Shown: positions 1 to 9,539 of the stretch, one piece after another | Layout: the number at the start of each line of letters is the position of its first letter | Position numbering within the stretch: the first letter of the stretch is position 1 | Source of the DNA: Stutzerimonas stutzeri | Lineage (GTDB): Bacteria; Pseudomonadota; Gammaproteobacteria; Pseudomonadales; Pseudomonadaceae | Direction: 5' to 3' | Length of the DNA stretch: 64,000 nt | Assembly (NCBI RefSeq): GCF_002890895.1 | Contig: NZ_POUL01000001.1 | Coordinates: forward strand, 62,001 to 126,000 | The notes under the pieces: model-generated | Seen by the model: the letters and a program-made list of their open reading frames with translations, nothing else | Database searches by the model: none | What the model was told of the DNA's origin: nothing | Program-made: the position numbers and the translations under genes

Positions 1-397
1 GGTTGCTGGCGAACGGCAAGTGCTGATGGGCCATCGGTTTGAGCCGGCCGAGCACCGGGCAGGCGCTGGTGGCCATGATGACGCCAAGTAACGCTCGCAG
101 GCCCTCCTCCAATCCCACCAGTTTGTTGTATTCCCGCTCCGGCGTGCGAACGCGCACATGCGCCTTGCGGATGGCGGGCAGGCCCTGGAAGTCTTCGATT
201 ACCTGATGCAGGTCGACCGCAGCCGGGCAATGACTGTGCTGGTCGCGCTTCAGCGGACAGTTGTTGCACTGCTGATGATCCAAACGCGTCCACTTGGGCG
301 CTTGTTTCGCGGCCTCGTGATCAAAGGCACGGTCCAGCTCGATCCGGTAACTGAATTCGTGCTCATCGTCGAGGATGATGCGGTATTCGATAGCCAT
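1..397 (-). CDS. Cysteine-rich hypothetical protein, truncated by window edge
   Basis: The reading frame is open from an ATG at 397 down to base 1, giving 132 residues with the C-terminus outside the window. I do not recognise it with certainty; it resembles a conserved pseudomonad hypothetical family (possibly DUF6901). It starts with a beta-rich stretch (MAIEYRIILDDEHEFSYRIE). It carries cysteines at positions 44, 47 and 57 (CxxC then C after nine residues) and another at 113 in a SACP context, a pattern that could bind a metal or an iron-sulfur cluster. No signal peptide or membrane segment is seen. It lies downstream of uup on the same strand, about 130 bases beyond the uup stop, so it may be co-transcribed with it. 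Function unknown. Confidence 0.6.
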   Translation of the reverse strand, partial: MAIEYRIILDDEHEFSYRIELDRAFDHEAAKQAPKWTRLDHQQCNNCPLKRDQHSHCPAAVDLHQVIEDFQGLPAIRKAHVRVRTPEREYNKLVGLEEGLRALLGVIMATSACPVLGRLKPMAHQHLPFASN

Positions 398-530
398 CTA
401 TGCTCCGTCCAATGCTGCCAGATGTTCCGTTCAACTAGGTTCCGTCAATCAGCCGGACGTTTCATGCCGCATGCGCCGAGGCTGTACGCGGCTTTTTCCG
501 GGCATGCCGAAGCAGAAGCCGCCCGGCGTT

Positions 531-2438
531 TCAGCCTTCCAGCTCAGCCCAACGCTCTAGCAACTCATCAAGCTCTCGTTGCATCGCCTCAAGCTTCGCT
601 ATCGTTTCGCCGGTACGCTCGGCGCTCTTCTGGTAGAAGGTCGGCTGCGCCATCTCCTCCTGCAGCCCGGCGATACTCTTTTCGGCAGCATCGATCTTTC
701 CTGGTAGCGCCTCGAGTTCGCGCTGAACCTTGTAACTCAGTTTCTTCTTCGCCGGAACGGGTTCGGCAGGTCTGGGTGCAGCCGCCGTGGTCGCCTCGGA
801 TTTGCTTTCCTTACCGTCTTTCGCCTCACCGACGCCGAGCAGCTTTACCGAGCCGCCCTGGCGCAGCCAATCCTGATAGCCACCGACATACTCACGAACC
901 ACGCCGTTGCCTTCGAACACCAGTGTGCTGGTCACCACGTTATCGAGGAATGCCCGGTCGTGGCTGACCATCAATACCGTGCCCTGGAATCCCAGCAGGA
1001 CTTCCTCAAGAAGCTCGAGCGTTTCCACATCCAGATCGTTAGTGGGTTCGTCCAGGACCAGCAGGTTGGCGGGTTTGCTGAACAACTTAGCCAGCAAGAG
1101 CCGTGCCCGCTCGCCGCCCGAGAGCGCCTTGACAGGCGTGCGAGCGCGCTGAGGGCTGAACAGGAAATCCCCGAGGTAACTCAGGACATGTCGGTTCTGG
1201 CCATCGATGGTGATGAAATCGCGCCCCTCGGCTACGTTGTCGACCACGGTCTTTTCCAGCTCCAGCTGGTGACGCAGTTGGTCGAAATATGCCACTTCCA
1301 GCTTGGTCCCGGCTTCTACCGTACCGCTGGTTGGCTGCAGATCACCCAGCAGAAGTTTCAGCAACGTGGTCTTGCCGGTGCCATTGGCGCCGAGCAAACC
1401 GATACGGTCACCGCGCTGCAGCACCATGGAGAAATCACGAATCAGCGACTCACCGCCAGGATGGGCAAAGCTCGCATGCTCCACGACGATGACCTGCTTG
1501 CCGGACTTTTCAGCCGCATCAATCTGGAGATTGGCTTTGCCCTGGTGTTCGCGACGTTCGCTGCGTTCAGCACGCAGCGCTTTCAGCGCGCGCACGCGGC
1601 CTTCGTTGCGGGTACGGCGCGCCTTGATACCCTGACGAATCCACACTTCTTCCTGGGCGAGCTTCTTGTCGAACAGCGCATTGGCGGTTTCTTCAGCTGC
1701 CAGTTGCTGCTCCTTGTGTACCAGAAAGCTCGCGTAGTCGCCGTTCCAGTCGATCATGTGTCCACGATCAAGCTCCAGAATTCGGGTTGCCAGGTTCTGC
1801 AGGAATGCCCGGTCGTGGGTGATGAACAATACTGCACCATTGAAGCCGGTGAGCGCCTCTTCCAACCACGCAATGGCGCCGATATCCAAGTGGTTGGTCG
1901 GCTCATCGAGCAGCAGCAGATCCGGCTCGGACACCAGCGCCTGTGCCAGCAGCACGCGCCGGCGCCATCCACCGGACAATTCGGCCAGGGTCTTATCAGC
2001 TGGCAGTTGCAAGCGGCTCAGGGTGCTGTCGACTAGCTGCTGCAAGCGCCAACCATCTTTGGCTTCGAGCTCCTGCTGGACGTGCATGAGCTTATCGAGG
2101 TCAGCCTCGTTCTGAATGTTCTGGCTCAGGTGATGATAATCAGCGAGCAGCTGCCCCACGCCCGCGAGCCCCTCGGCCACGACATCGAATACGGTGCGCT
2201 CATCGGCGACCGGCAGCTCCTGAGGCAGCTCGCCGATTTTCAGTCCTGGCGCACGCCAGATCTCGCCGTCGTCCGGCAGCTGGCTGCCCTTGACCAGGCT
2301 GAGCATGCTGGATTTTCCGGTGCCGTTACGGCCGATAATGCACACCCGCTCACCCCGCGCAATCTGCCAGGACACTCCATCGAGCAATGGATTGTTGCCG
2401 TAGGCGAGGGACACATCGGTCAACTTGAGCAGGGTCAT
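531..2438 (-). CDS. uup: ABC-F ATPase Uup
   Basis: This is a soluble ABC-F protein of 635 residues with two nucleotide-binding domains and no membrane domain. ABC-F proteins act on the ribosome or on DNA/RNA structures; Uup is linked to precise transposon excision and ribosome function. The first Walker A is GRNGTGKSS (K42), followed by the signature LSGGWRRRV; the second half has GANGTGKTT and LSGGERARL. The last 90 residues form the charged, coiled-coil C-terminal domain that separates Uup from other ABC-F members. The frame is open further upstream to 2513, but the ATG at 2438 is chosen because MTLLKLTDVSLAYG matches the family N-terminus and a GGAG lies just before it. It is divergent from slt. 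Confidence 0.93.
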   Translation of the reverse strand: MTLLKLTDVSLAYGNNPLLDGVSWQIARGERVCIIGRNGTGKSSMLSLVKGSQLPDDGEIWRAPGLKIGELPQELPVADERTVFDVVAEGLAGVGQLLADYHHLSQNIQNEADLDKLMHVQQELEAKDGWRLQQLVDSTLSRLQLPADKTLAELSGGWRRRVLLAQALVSEPDLLLLDEPTNHLDIGAIAWLEEALTGFNGAVLFITHDRAFLQNLATRILELDRGHMIDWNGDYASFLVHKEQQLAAEETANALFDKKLAQEEVWIRQGIKARRTRNEGRVRALKALRAERSERREHQGKANLQIDAAEKSGKQVIVVEHASFAHPGGESLIRDFSMVLQRGDRIGLLGANGTGKTTLLKLLLGDLQPTSGTVEAGTKLEVAYFDQLRHQLELEKTVVDNVAEGRDFITIDGQNRHVLSYLGDFLFSPQRARTPVKALSGGERARLLLAKLFSKPANLLVLDEPTNDLDVETLELLEEVLLGFQGTVLMVSHDRAFLDNVVTSTLVFEGNGVVREYVGGYQDWLRQGGSVKLLGVGEAKDGKESKSEATTAAAPRPAEPVPAKKKLSYKVQRELEALPGKIDAAEKSIAGLQEEMAQPTFYQKSAERTGETIAKLEAMQRELDELLERWAELEG

Positions 2439-2715
2439 GGCTATCTCCGGAAAACAGGGCGCGCATTCTAGCAGAAGGCAACGGTCCGTCGGGCTCTGAC
2501 GAACGCCAATCAACCTGCTTGAGGACAGGTCATCGCCGACGTTTTCAGCCTCTATCAGAGGGGGTCGGGGCAGTCTGGAACGAACGATGGCATGACGCTC
2601 GTCGGAAGTTTCGCTTTGACGCTTTCCAGCGCTTAATCCTCATTTAACTGCTGGGCCGGCCAAGCTAAGCTAGCCCCAAGAAATCCCCCTCCGTACCCCC
2701 GTTTTCGGAAGTCTC

Positions 2716-4647
2716 ATGCGCGGTCGACTCTCCAGTGTCTGTTTGTGCCTTTTCTTCACCGTCGTCACCCTCGAAACCACTCAAGCCGCGAGCCTGCAGC
2801 AGCAGCGTCAGTTCTACGACGAAGCCAAGCGGGCATTGGCCAAGGGCGATAGCGGGCCCTACCGGCGTTATGCCAACGCGCTGCGCGATTATCCGCTCGA
2901 GCCCTATCTGGCATATGACGAACTGACCGCACGGTTGAAAACCGCCAGCAACGACGAGGTGGAAAAATTTCTCGCCGAGCACGGAGATCTGCCACAGGCG
3001 AGCTGGATGAAGCTTCGCTGGCTGCGACTGCTGGCTGCACGTGGCGACTGGCGCCCCTTCGTCGCCTACTACGATCCAAAGATGAATTTCACCGAGCTCG
3101 ACTGCCTGTATGGTCAGTACCAGCTCATCAGCGGGCAGAAAGAACAGGGCTATGCCACCGCCGAAAAGCTCTGGCTGGTCGGCAAGTCCCAGCACAACGC
3201 CTGCGATGCCTTGTTCGAGCGCTGGGAAGACGCGGGTCAGCTGACCGAGGACCTGCGCTGGAAGCGCGCCAAACTGGCGGTCGAGAGCGGCAACTATGGC
3301 CTGGCCAAGTTCCTGATCAAAAGTCTACCGACGCTGAAAGCGCAGGGAGAACTGCTGATCGATGTCGCGCAGAAGCCACAGCTGCTCAGCCAGCCCGAGC
3401 GCTTTTCACCGGCCACCGAAACCATGGGTGATATCGTCTCGATAGGCTTGCGCCGGCTGGCCCGTGCAAACCCGGAGCAAGCCCTTGGACTGCTCGACAG
3501 TTACGCCAGGCGGATGTCGTTCTCGGCGGAGGAGAAGGTCTCCATTGCGCGCCAGATTGGCCTTACGCTCGCCAAGCGTTTCGATCCCCGCGCGCTGAAA
3601 ATCATGGCCGAGTACGACCCAGAACTGCGTGATGACACCGTCAGCGAATGGCGGGCTCGGCTGTTGCTGCGCCTGGGCCGCTGGGATGACGTCTATGCGC
3701 TGACTCAGCGGTTCCCCGAAGAACTCGCCAACAGCAATCGCTGGCGTTATTGGAAGGCACGCAGCCTAGAACTGGCAAAGCCTAACGAAAAGCAAGCCAT
3801 CGAGCTCTACCAGCCGGTTGCCGGGGAGCGTGACTTTTACGGTTTCCTTTCGGCAGACCGCATCCAGGCGCCCTACAAGCTCAACCATCAACCGCTCGCA
3901 CTCGACCCGAAACTGGTACAGAAGGTTCGCAATACCGCTGGTATTCGCCGCGCCATGGAATTCCATGCGCGAGGGCAGATCGTCGACGGACGCCGCGAGT
4001 GGTATCACGTAAGTCGCCTGTTCAGCCGCGATGAACTGGTCGCCCAGGCGAGACTGGCCTATGAATTGGAATGGTACTTCCCGGCCATCCGCACCATCAG
4101 CCAGGCGAAGTATTGGGACGACCTGGACATCCGTTTCCCCATGGCACATCGCAGCAGCCTGGTGAACGCCGCGAAGGCGCGTGAGATTCACCCGAGTTGG
4201 GTATTTGCGATCACTCGCCAGGAAAGCGCATTCATGGCCGATGCCCGCTCTCACGTAGGTGCCTCGGGCCTAATGCAGCTGATGCCGGCTACCGCGAAAG
4301 AAACCGCCAGGCGCTTTGGCATTCCGTTGGCGTCGCCCCAGCAAGTGCTCAACCCCAACGTCAATATCCAGCTAGGTGCTGCCTATCTCAGCCAGATCTA
4401 TGGTCAGTTCAACGGGAATCGGGTGCTAGCCTCGGCTGCCTACAACGCCGGTCCTGGGCGCGTTCGACAGTGGCTGAAGAATGCTCAACATCTGCCGTTT
4501 GACGTCTGGGTCGAAAATATTCCGTTCGATGAAACCCGCCAGTACGTGCAAAACGTCCTGACCTATTCGGTCATCTACGGGCAGAAACTCAATTCGCCGC
4601 AACCGCTGGTTGAATGGCACGAGCGCTACTTCGACAGTCAGCGATAG
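2716..4647 (+). CDS. slt: Soluble lytic murein transglycosylase
   Basis: The 643-residue protein is a periplasmic Slt70-type lytic transglycosylase, which cleaves the MurNAc-GlcNAc bond of peptidoglycan to leave 1,6-anhydroMurNAc ends. It has a signal peptide (about residues 1-24, ending TTQA|ASL) and a long alpha-helical superhelix of repeats (about 25-440). The C-terminal SLT domain has the catalytic glutamate E503 in RQESAF, then GLMQLMP and AAYNAGPGRV. Its length matches Slt70. The ATG at 2716 follows a GGAAG at 7-8 bases. It is divergent from uup, an arrangement I recall from other pseudomonads. A GC-rich hairpin follows the stop. Confidence 0.95.
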   Translation: MRGRLSSVCLCLFFTVVTLETTQAASLQQQRQFYDEAKRALAKGDSGPYRRYANALRDYPLEPYLAYDELTARLKTASNDEVEKFLAEHGDLPQASWMKLRWLRLLAARGDWRPFVAYYDPKMNFTELDCLYGQYQLISGQKEQGYATAEKLWLVGKSQHNACDALFERWEDAGQLTEDLRWKRAKLAVESGNYGLAKFLIKSLPTLKAQGELLIDVAQKPQLLSQPERFSPATETMGDIVSIGLRRLARANPEQALGLLDSYARRMSFSAEEKVSIARQIGLTLAKRFDPRALKIMAEYDPELRDDTVSEWRARLLLRLGRWDDVYALTQRFPEELANSNRWRYWKARSLELAKPNEKQAIELYQPVAGERDFYGFLSADRIQAPYKLNHQPLALDPKLVQKVRNTAGIRRAMEFHARGQIVDGRREWYHVSRLFSRDELVAQARLAYELEWYFPAIRTISQAKYWDDLDIRFPMAHRSSLVNAAKAREIHPSWVFAITRQESAFMADARSHVGASGLMQLMPATAKETARRFGIPLASPQQVLNPNVNIQLGAAYLSQIYGQFNGNRVLASAAYNAGPGRVRQWLKNAQHLPFDVWVENIPFDETRQYVQNVLTYSVIYGQKLNSPQPLVEWHERYFDSQR

Positions 4648-4668
4648 GCTGCGGATCCGACTTGATGA

Positions 4669-4688
4669 GCTGCGGCATGCGCCGCAGC
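4669..4688 (+). terminator. GC-rich hairpin after slt
   Basis: Arms GCTGCGGC (4669-4676) and GCCGCAGC (4681-4688) pair perfectly around an ATGC loop, 21 bases past the slt stop and in the gap before the convergent MOSC gene. No U-tract follows, so it may be a weak terminator or an mRNA 3' stabiliser rather than a strong intrinsic terminator. Confidence 0.4.
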
Positions 4689-4745
4689 CTTCAAATCGCC
4701 CGTCTTAGCCGTAGCGCCATTTTTGAGAGATTAGCGTTGTTCTGG

Positions 4746-5555
4746 CTACGCCTGCTCGAGCACTTCAACGGGCATACCAACCTGCAACAAGCCAGTGCCT
4801 TCGGCGATCAGATTCTGACCGAAGAACACGCCACCCTCCCCCTTGCGGTAGCCCATCAGCGTAGCCAGCGGCTCGCGATCAGGGTTGCGCTCCCCGCTAA
4901 GGGGGTCGATGGTCGGAATGATGCAGCGCGAGCAGGGCTTGACCACGCGGAATGTCAGATAACCGATGCGGATGCGCCGCCAGCCATCTTCTGCGTAAGG
5001 CGCCGCCCCGGCAATCACCAGATTCGGCCGAAATCGGCGCGCGTCAAGCAACTGTCCGACTCGCGCCGATAGGTCGTCGAGTGACCGCTGGCCAATCAGA
5101 AGGAAGGGGAAACCATCACTGAACGCTGTGCGTTCACCTGGCCGTGCGTAGTCCTGATCGACCTGGATGCCACGCGAAGTCGGCAAATGCACCAGACGAC
5201 AGGGATGACCAAGCAGCCGCGTCAGCCATCCAGCCGCAGCGTCACCCGCATCGGGTACCCGTACACTCTCGCGCCAGATCAGCACGCCACGCTCAACGCC
5301 GCCTTGCTCCGGAACCGCCACACGCAACGCATCCATCCCTGGCGCTGTCAACAGCAGCGCCGCATCGCCCTGCCAGCGGGCATCCAACAGGGCCATGCGT
5401 GGCAGCATTCGCTGGGTCAGGAATTTCCCGCTTGCAGCGTCCACTACCATCCAGCGCCGGTCACCGCACAAGCCAAGCTCGTCGCATCGTTCATGCTCCA
5501 GTAGCTCAGCCGAACCGGACTTGAGCGGAAAACGATACAGCGAGGCAAGGTGCAT
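4746..5555 (-). CDS. MOSC domain protein (YcbX-like)
   Basis: The 269-residue protein has an N-terminal MOSC beta-barrel domain (about 1-120) and a C-terminal MOSC domain (about 125-269), the layout of E. coli YcbX and of the C-terminus of molybdenum-cofactor sulfurases. These proteins bind the molybdenum cofactor and reduce N-hydroxylated substrates or carry sulfur. The likely cofactor-ligand cysteine is C208 in KPCSRCIIPT, with C211 close by; the RFRPN segment (175-179) is also typical. It lies 26 bases downstream of cheV on the same strand, so the two are probably co-transcribed although their functions look unrelated. The substrate cannot be read from the sequence. Confidence 0.85.
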   Translation of the reverse strand: MHLASLYRFPLKSGSAELLEHERCDELGLCGDRRWMVVDAASGKFLTQRMLPRMALLDARWQGDAALLLTAPGMDALRVAVPEQGGVERGVLIWRESVRVPDAGDAAAGWLTRLLGHPCRLVHLPTSRGIQVDQDYARPGERTAFSDGFPFLLIGQRSLDDLSARVGQLLDARRFRPNLVIAGAAPYAEDGWRRIRIGYLTFRVVKPCSRCIIPTIDPLSGERNPDREPLATLMGYRKGEGGVFFGQNLIAEGTGLLQVGMPVEVLEQA

Positions 5556-5581
5556 GCTGGGCCCTCTATTGGTCGATCAGG

Positions 5582-6514
5582 TCAGTGTTTTTCGTCCAGC
5601 AACAAACGTTCGCGGACGACGTCGACCAGTTTCTCCGGCTGAAACTTGGAAAGGAAGTTGTCGCAGCCGACTTTTTGCACCATAGCCAGGTTGAAGCTGC
5701 CAGAAAGCGACGTATGCAATACCACGTAGAGATCGCGCAGGCGAGGGTCGTTGCGGATCTCAGTGGTGAGACGGTAGCCGTCCATCTCCGGCATTTCGGC
5801 GTCGGTGAAGACCATGAGCAGTCGATCGGTGAGCACTTCACCGCTATCCGCCCAGGCCTTCAGCTTGTTCAAGCCCTTCATGCCGTCGCTGGCGGAATGA
5901 ACCGTGATACCCAGCTGGCTCAGGGTTTCACGCAGTTGCGCCAAGGCCACAGTCGAATCGTCTACGCAGAGGACCTCACGCCCCCTGGCACGCTCAAGCA
6001 CCGGATCGGTCAAACGCTCCGGTGCGATGCTGGTGTTGTACGGAACGATCTCGGCCAGGACCTTTTCCACGTCGATCACTTCGACCAGCTTATCCTCGAC
6101 TTTGGTAATTGCAGTGAGATAGTGCTGCCGTCCCGCAGTAGTCGGCGGCGGTAGCACCTCCTCCCAGTTGAGGTTGAGGATGCGATCCACACCGCCGACC
6201 AGAAAGGCCTGAATCGAGCGGTTGTATTCGGTCACGATGATGGTACTGCTTTCATCCGGTACCAACGGCCGCAAGCCTATGGCTCGCGACAGGTCGATGA
6301 CCGGCAAGGTCTGCCCGCGAAGGTTCACAACGCCGCACACCGAGCCGTGGCGGTGCGGCATCAGTGTCATCTTCGGCAGCTGCACAACCTCTTGCACCTT
6401 GAACACGTTGATCGCGAACTGTTGCCGTCCGGAAAGACGGAACATGAGAATTTCCAGACGGTTCTGCCCCACCAATCGGGTGCGTTGATCGACTGACTCT
6501 AGAATGCCGGCCAT
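5582..6514 (-). CDS. cheV: Chemotaxis coupling protein CheV
   Basis: The 310-residue cytoplasmic protein combines a CheW-like coupling domain (about 15-160) with a C-terminal receiver domain (about 178-305). CheV links chemoreceptors to the CheA kinase, and phosphorylation of its receiver tunes adaptation. The receiver has the acidic pair D185/D186, the phosphoacceptor D238 in FTDAEMP, T268 and K290. The CheW part keeps the GVVNLRGQTLPVIDL strand. An AAAGGAG lies 8 bases before the ATG. It is upstream of the MOSC gene in the same direction. Pseudomonads carry several CheV paralogues, and which one this is cannot be told here. The chemoreceptor at 36.6-38.5 kb is a possible partner. Confidence 0.93.
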   Translation of the reverse strand: MAGILESVDQRTRLVGQNRLEILMFRLSGRQQFAINVFKVQEVVQLPKMTLMPHRHGSVCGVVNLRGQTLPVIDLSRAIGLRPLVPDESSTIIVTEYNRSIQAFLVGGVDRILNLNWEEVLPPPTTAGRQHYLTAITKVEDKLVEVIDVEKVLAEIVPYNTSIAPERLTDPVLERARGREVLCVDDSTVALAQLRETLSQLGITVHSASDGMKGLNKLKAWADSGEVLTDRLLMVFTDAEMPEMDGYRLTTEIRNDPRLRDLYVVLHTSLSGSFNLAMVQKVGCDNFLSKFQPEKLVDVVRERLLLDEKH

Positions 6515-6637
6515 TGCGGGCTCCTTTGGCGAATAGGGACTAAGGAGCTATCGGCCGCAAACGTCCGGGCTTTATCCACCGGCAATAGAATTTATCTCCC
6601 GCCCGCATGCCCTGCTCGCATACGGAACCGCAAACGG

Positions 6638-7567
6638 TCAGGCGGATGGATGATCGTTCTCTATCAGCGGCTCGTCCCGCAGCAATGGGCTGTCCACAGG
6701 AAGGTGCAACCGCAGTGCTCGCCGTTTCACGGAAAAATGCATCTGCTTTGCCGCGATCGGCTCGCCATCAAGATTAATACTGATTTCTTCTGGCGCTTCT
6801 ACCTCGAACCAGGGTGCACGGGCTTTGACCGAGACGGTGTCTATACCCAGCAGACCGCCACTCAGCAAGGTGCCGAGGGTCCCGACCGCATCAGCCGGAG
6901 CTGGAACGATGCAGATGTCGAGCAGTCCGTCATCGATCGAGGCCTGAGGACAAAGCTGCTGCCCACCACCGGACTGGCGGCCATTACCTATGCCCAGCGC
7001 CAGAAACTCCCCCTCCCAGGTGAAGTCAGGCGCCACGAAGCGGCCCCAGGTGGAGCGCAGCTCACTGAAGCGGGACAAGCCGGTCAGCAGATACGCACTG
7101 CCGCCGAGAACCCGCTTCAGTTCCGACGATGTGGTGGCGGTCACCTTGGAGCCAAAGCCACCTGTCGCCATATTTATGAACAGTTCGCCGTTCATTTCGC
7201 CGACGTCTACCCAAACTGGCTCTCGATTCAACAACGTGAGTGCATCGAACGGCGCGAGCGGAATTTCCGCCGCATGAGCAAAATCATTAGCGGTGCCGAG
7301 CGGTAACACCGCCAAGCTCGCGTCAGAGCCACTGTCGAGCAAAGCCTGCGCCATCTCACGCAGTGTTCCGTCACCGCCTCCCGAGACCAGCGTCCGATAT
7401 CCCGCCGCCAGCGCTTCACTGACCAAGCGCGCGGTGTCGCCTGGTTCCCACGTCACCCGCACCGCAAGCTCATTGCCTAACTTGCGCCATTCGGTAACGG
7501 CCTCTCTGACTTCTTCGTTGAGCCCTTGCTTTCCGTGGAGGACGAGCAATGCCTTGGGTTCATTCAT
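6638..7567 (-). CDS. yegS: YegS-type lipid kinase (diacylglycerol kinase family)
   Basis: The 309-residue protein belongs to the diacylglycerol kinase catalytic family, YegS branch, reported to phosphorylate phosphatidylglycerol or related lipids at the inner membrane using ATP. The nucleotide-binding GGGDGT motif sits at 63-68 and the second conserved loop LPLGTANDFA at 89-98; the C-terminal beta-sandwich domain follows. The frame is open to 7648, but MNEPKALLVLHGKQ at 7567 matches the family N-terminus and is taken as the start, with a GGAACG about ten bases upstream. An alternative start is the ATG six codons earlier (MTGTIG). It is divergent from the polysaccharide cluster. Confidence 0.87.
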   Translation of the reverse strand: MNEPKALLVLHGKQGLNEEVREAVTEWRKLGNELAVRVTWEPGDTARLVSEALAAGYRTLVSGGGDGTLREMAQALLDSGSDASLAVLPLGTANDFAHAAEIPLAPFDALTLLNREPVWVDVGEMNGELFINMATGGFGSKVTATTSSELKRVLGGSAYLLTGLSRFSELRSTWGRFVAPDFTWEGEFLALGIGNGRQSGGGQQLCPQASIDDGLLDICIVPAPADAVGTLGTLLSGGLLGIDTVSVKARAPWFEVEAPEEISINLDGEPIAAKQMHFSVKRRALRLHLPVDSPLLRDEPLIENDHPSA

Positions 7568-7943
7568 GCCAATCGTTCCAGTCATCCGTATCGGTATGCG
7601 CAGATAGACCTGTTTGCACCGCATAAAGTTGTGAAAAGGCAACCGCATACGGGGTTAAGCCGAGCAACCAAAACGTTGACCACCGGTCAGCGCAGAGCAC
7701 TGAAAAAACGCTTAGATGCAACGCCATCATCAATTTAACCTTTGTATATCAAGCATTTGCGACATGCATTTAATTCTTTCGCAGCGATAGGCTCTTTGCA
7801 TGGTTTCGGTGAACTCATTTCCTGCAGGGCGGTCGGAGCTGTTGTCCAGGTGAAGGTTGCGATAGCGGCCTGCCATCAGAACCGCGGATCGCGGCGATCA
7901 AAACGAGTATTGAGCTAGTAATAGCCATAGGAAGGAGCCTTGT
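7568..7943. promoter_or_regulatory. Divergent control region upstream of the polysaccharide cluster
   Basis: This 376-base stretch between yegS and the first polysaccharide gene holds no credible gene. It is relatively AT-rich around 7680-7800. A dyad, GATCGC-G-GCGATC, lies at 7887-7899, about 30 bases before the strong ribosome site AGGAAGGAG that precedes the ATG at 7944. A sequence loosely like the RfaH-type ops element (GCGATAGCGG, 7859-7868) is present with mismatches. It must contain the cluster promoter, but I cannot place -35 and -10 boxes with confidence. Confidence 0.5.
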
Positions 7944-9380
7944 ATGCGCTTACAGTCCGTTGGAACCCTTGAGTACGCCCACCCCAGCTTCGTAGATTAC
8001 TTTCTTGCCAGCATTCGTCTGATTCACGGGCTGACCTCAGTGCTGCCGGGCGTTCTGTTGTTGCTATTTCTGCCCCTAGACCTGCCCGCAGGCGGAGGCA
8101 CATTCAGCACCTTCCTGATGTTTTTTGGCGTGATCAGCGTTGTCATCTTCCAGTCGGTTGGCATCTACCGTGAGGAAGTCTTCAGCACGCTGCTGCGCTT
8201 CCGCACCATGCTCGTCGCCTGGGCCGCGGCTTTCAGCCTGATGATCTTCATGCACCAGGGGCTGGGCATGTTTGGCTACCTTGAAGCCAAACATCTGACC
8301 TTCTGGTTCGTCACCAGTGGCATCCTGTTCGGTGCCGAACGATTGATGATGCTCGCTCTTTTTCGCCGGCTGATGGCAAAAGGCGTTTATCTGCAGAATG
8401 CCGTAATTTTGGGCGGCACTGACAATGGTGTGCGTGTTGCCGAGTATCTGGCTCACCACCGCGATATCCGCACTGGCGTGCTCGGCTTCATCGACGACCG
8501 CCTCGAGCGTCTTCCGGACACGCTGGCTGATCTGCCGCTGCTGGGCAATACCCGCGACCTAGAGCAGATGATTCGTGAAGAAAAGGTGACTCAAGTGCTG
8601 GTCGCCCTGCCCTGGTTTGCCGACAGCCGCATCGGCCAGCTGATCAACGAGTTGCGCAGACTTCCGGTCAACGTTCTGCTGGTACCGGACATGGTCGCCT
8701 TCCGTCATGCCAACAAGCGCATCACCGAAGTCGGGGGATTGCCGACGCTGATTGCCTCCGATCTGCCGCTGCGTGGCTGGTCGCCAATGTTCAAGCGCAT
8801 CGAAGACATCATGCTGTCCAGCCTTGCCTTGCTGGCGGCCGCCCCGGTCATGCTGCTGCTCGCTCTGGCGATCAAGCTCGACTCTCCGGGGCCGGTGTTG
8901 TTCAAGCAGAAGCGCTACGGTTACAACAACCGACTGATCGAAGTCTTCAAGTTCCGCTCGATGTACCACGCCAAGTCGGACGCCAATGCCGAACGGCAAA
9001 CGACGCGCAACGATGACCGCATCACCCGAGTGGGTCGCTTTATTCGCAAAACCAGCCTCGACGAGCTGCCGCAGCTGCTCAACGTGTTCCTGGGCAGCAT
9101 GTCCATGGTCGGACCGCGCCCCCATGCGACCGCGACCAAGGCCGCAGGCGTGCTGTTTGAGGACGCCGTATCGGAATACTCCGCACGCCACCGCGTCAAA
9201 CCCGGCATCACCGGCTGGGCGCAAATCAATGGCTACCGCGGCGAGACCGACACAGTCGAGAAAATCGAGAAGCGCGTGGAGTACGACCTCGATTACATCG
9301 AACGCTGGTCGGTCTGGTTCGACATCTACATCCTTGCCCGGACTGTCCCCGCCCTGCTGCTCAACAAGGACGTCTACTGA
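7944..9380 (+). CDS. wcaJ: Undecaprenyl-phosphate glucose phosphotransferase (WcaJ-like)
   Basis: The 478-residue inner-membrane protein is a polyprenyl-phosphate hexose-1-phosphate transferase. It starts repeat-unit assembly by moving a sugar-1-phosphate, typically glucose-1-P from UDP-glucose, onto undecaprenyl phosphate. The N-terminal half has about four hydrophobic helices and a CoA-binding-like Rossmann region (about 145-260). A further hydrophobic segment (about 290-312) leads into the cytoplasmic sugar-transferase domain. There, KFRSM (336-340), the catalytic-type DELPQ (373-377) and VGPRPHA are all present. The start has a strong AGGAAGGAG 6 bases upstream. It is the first gene of the polysaccharide cluster. 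Glucose as the sugar is family inference; galactose is possible. Confidence 0.9.
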   Translation: MRLQSVGTLEYAHPSFVDYFLASIRLIHGLTSVLPGVLLLLFLPLDLPAGGGTFSTFLMFFGVISVVIFQSVGIYREEVFSTLLRFRTMLVAWAAAFSLMIFMHQGLGMFGYLEAKHLTFWFVTSGILFGAERLMMLALFRRLMAKGVYLQNAVILGGTDNGVRVAEYLAHHRDIRTGVLGFIDDRLERLPDTLADLPLLGNTRDLEQMIREEKVTQVLVALPWFADSRIGQLINELRRLPVNVLLVPDMVAFRHANKRITEVGGLPTLIASDLPLRGWSPMFKRIEDIMLSSLALLAAAPVMLLLALAIKLDSPGPVLFKQKRYGYNNRLIEVFKFRSMYHAKSDANAERQTTRNDDRITRVGRFIRKTSLDELPQLLNVFLGSMSMVGPRPHATATKAAGVLFEDAVSEYSARHRVKPGITGWAQINGYRGETDTVEKIEKRVEYDLDYIERWSVWFDIYILARTVPALLLNKDVY

Positions 9381-9539
9381 CTGCCACACACATTGACCAG
9401 CCCCAAACTGGCAACACGCCACATTACATGCGCGAGCGCAGCAGGAAGATTGAACTAATGAAGCGAGCCAACATCAGATTTGCGTTCTGCAACAGGCAGA
9501 CCTGTTCGCCCACTAATTCAGGGCTACGAGGCTGAGTAA

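Noticed and set aside
960-2036. 358-codon plus-strand frame inside uup
   Set aside because: Antisense shadow of a well-conserved ABC-F gene.
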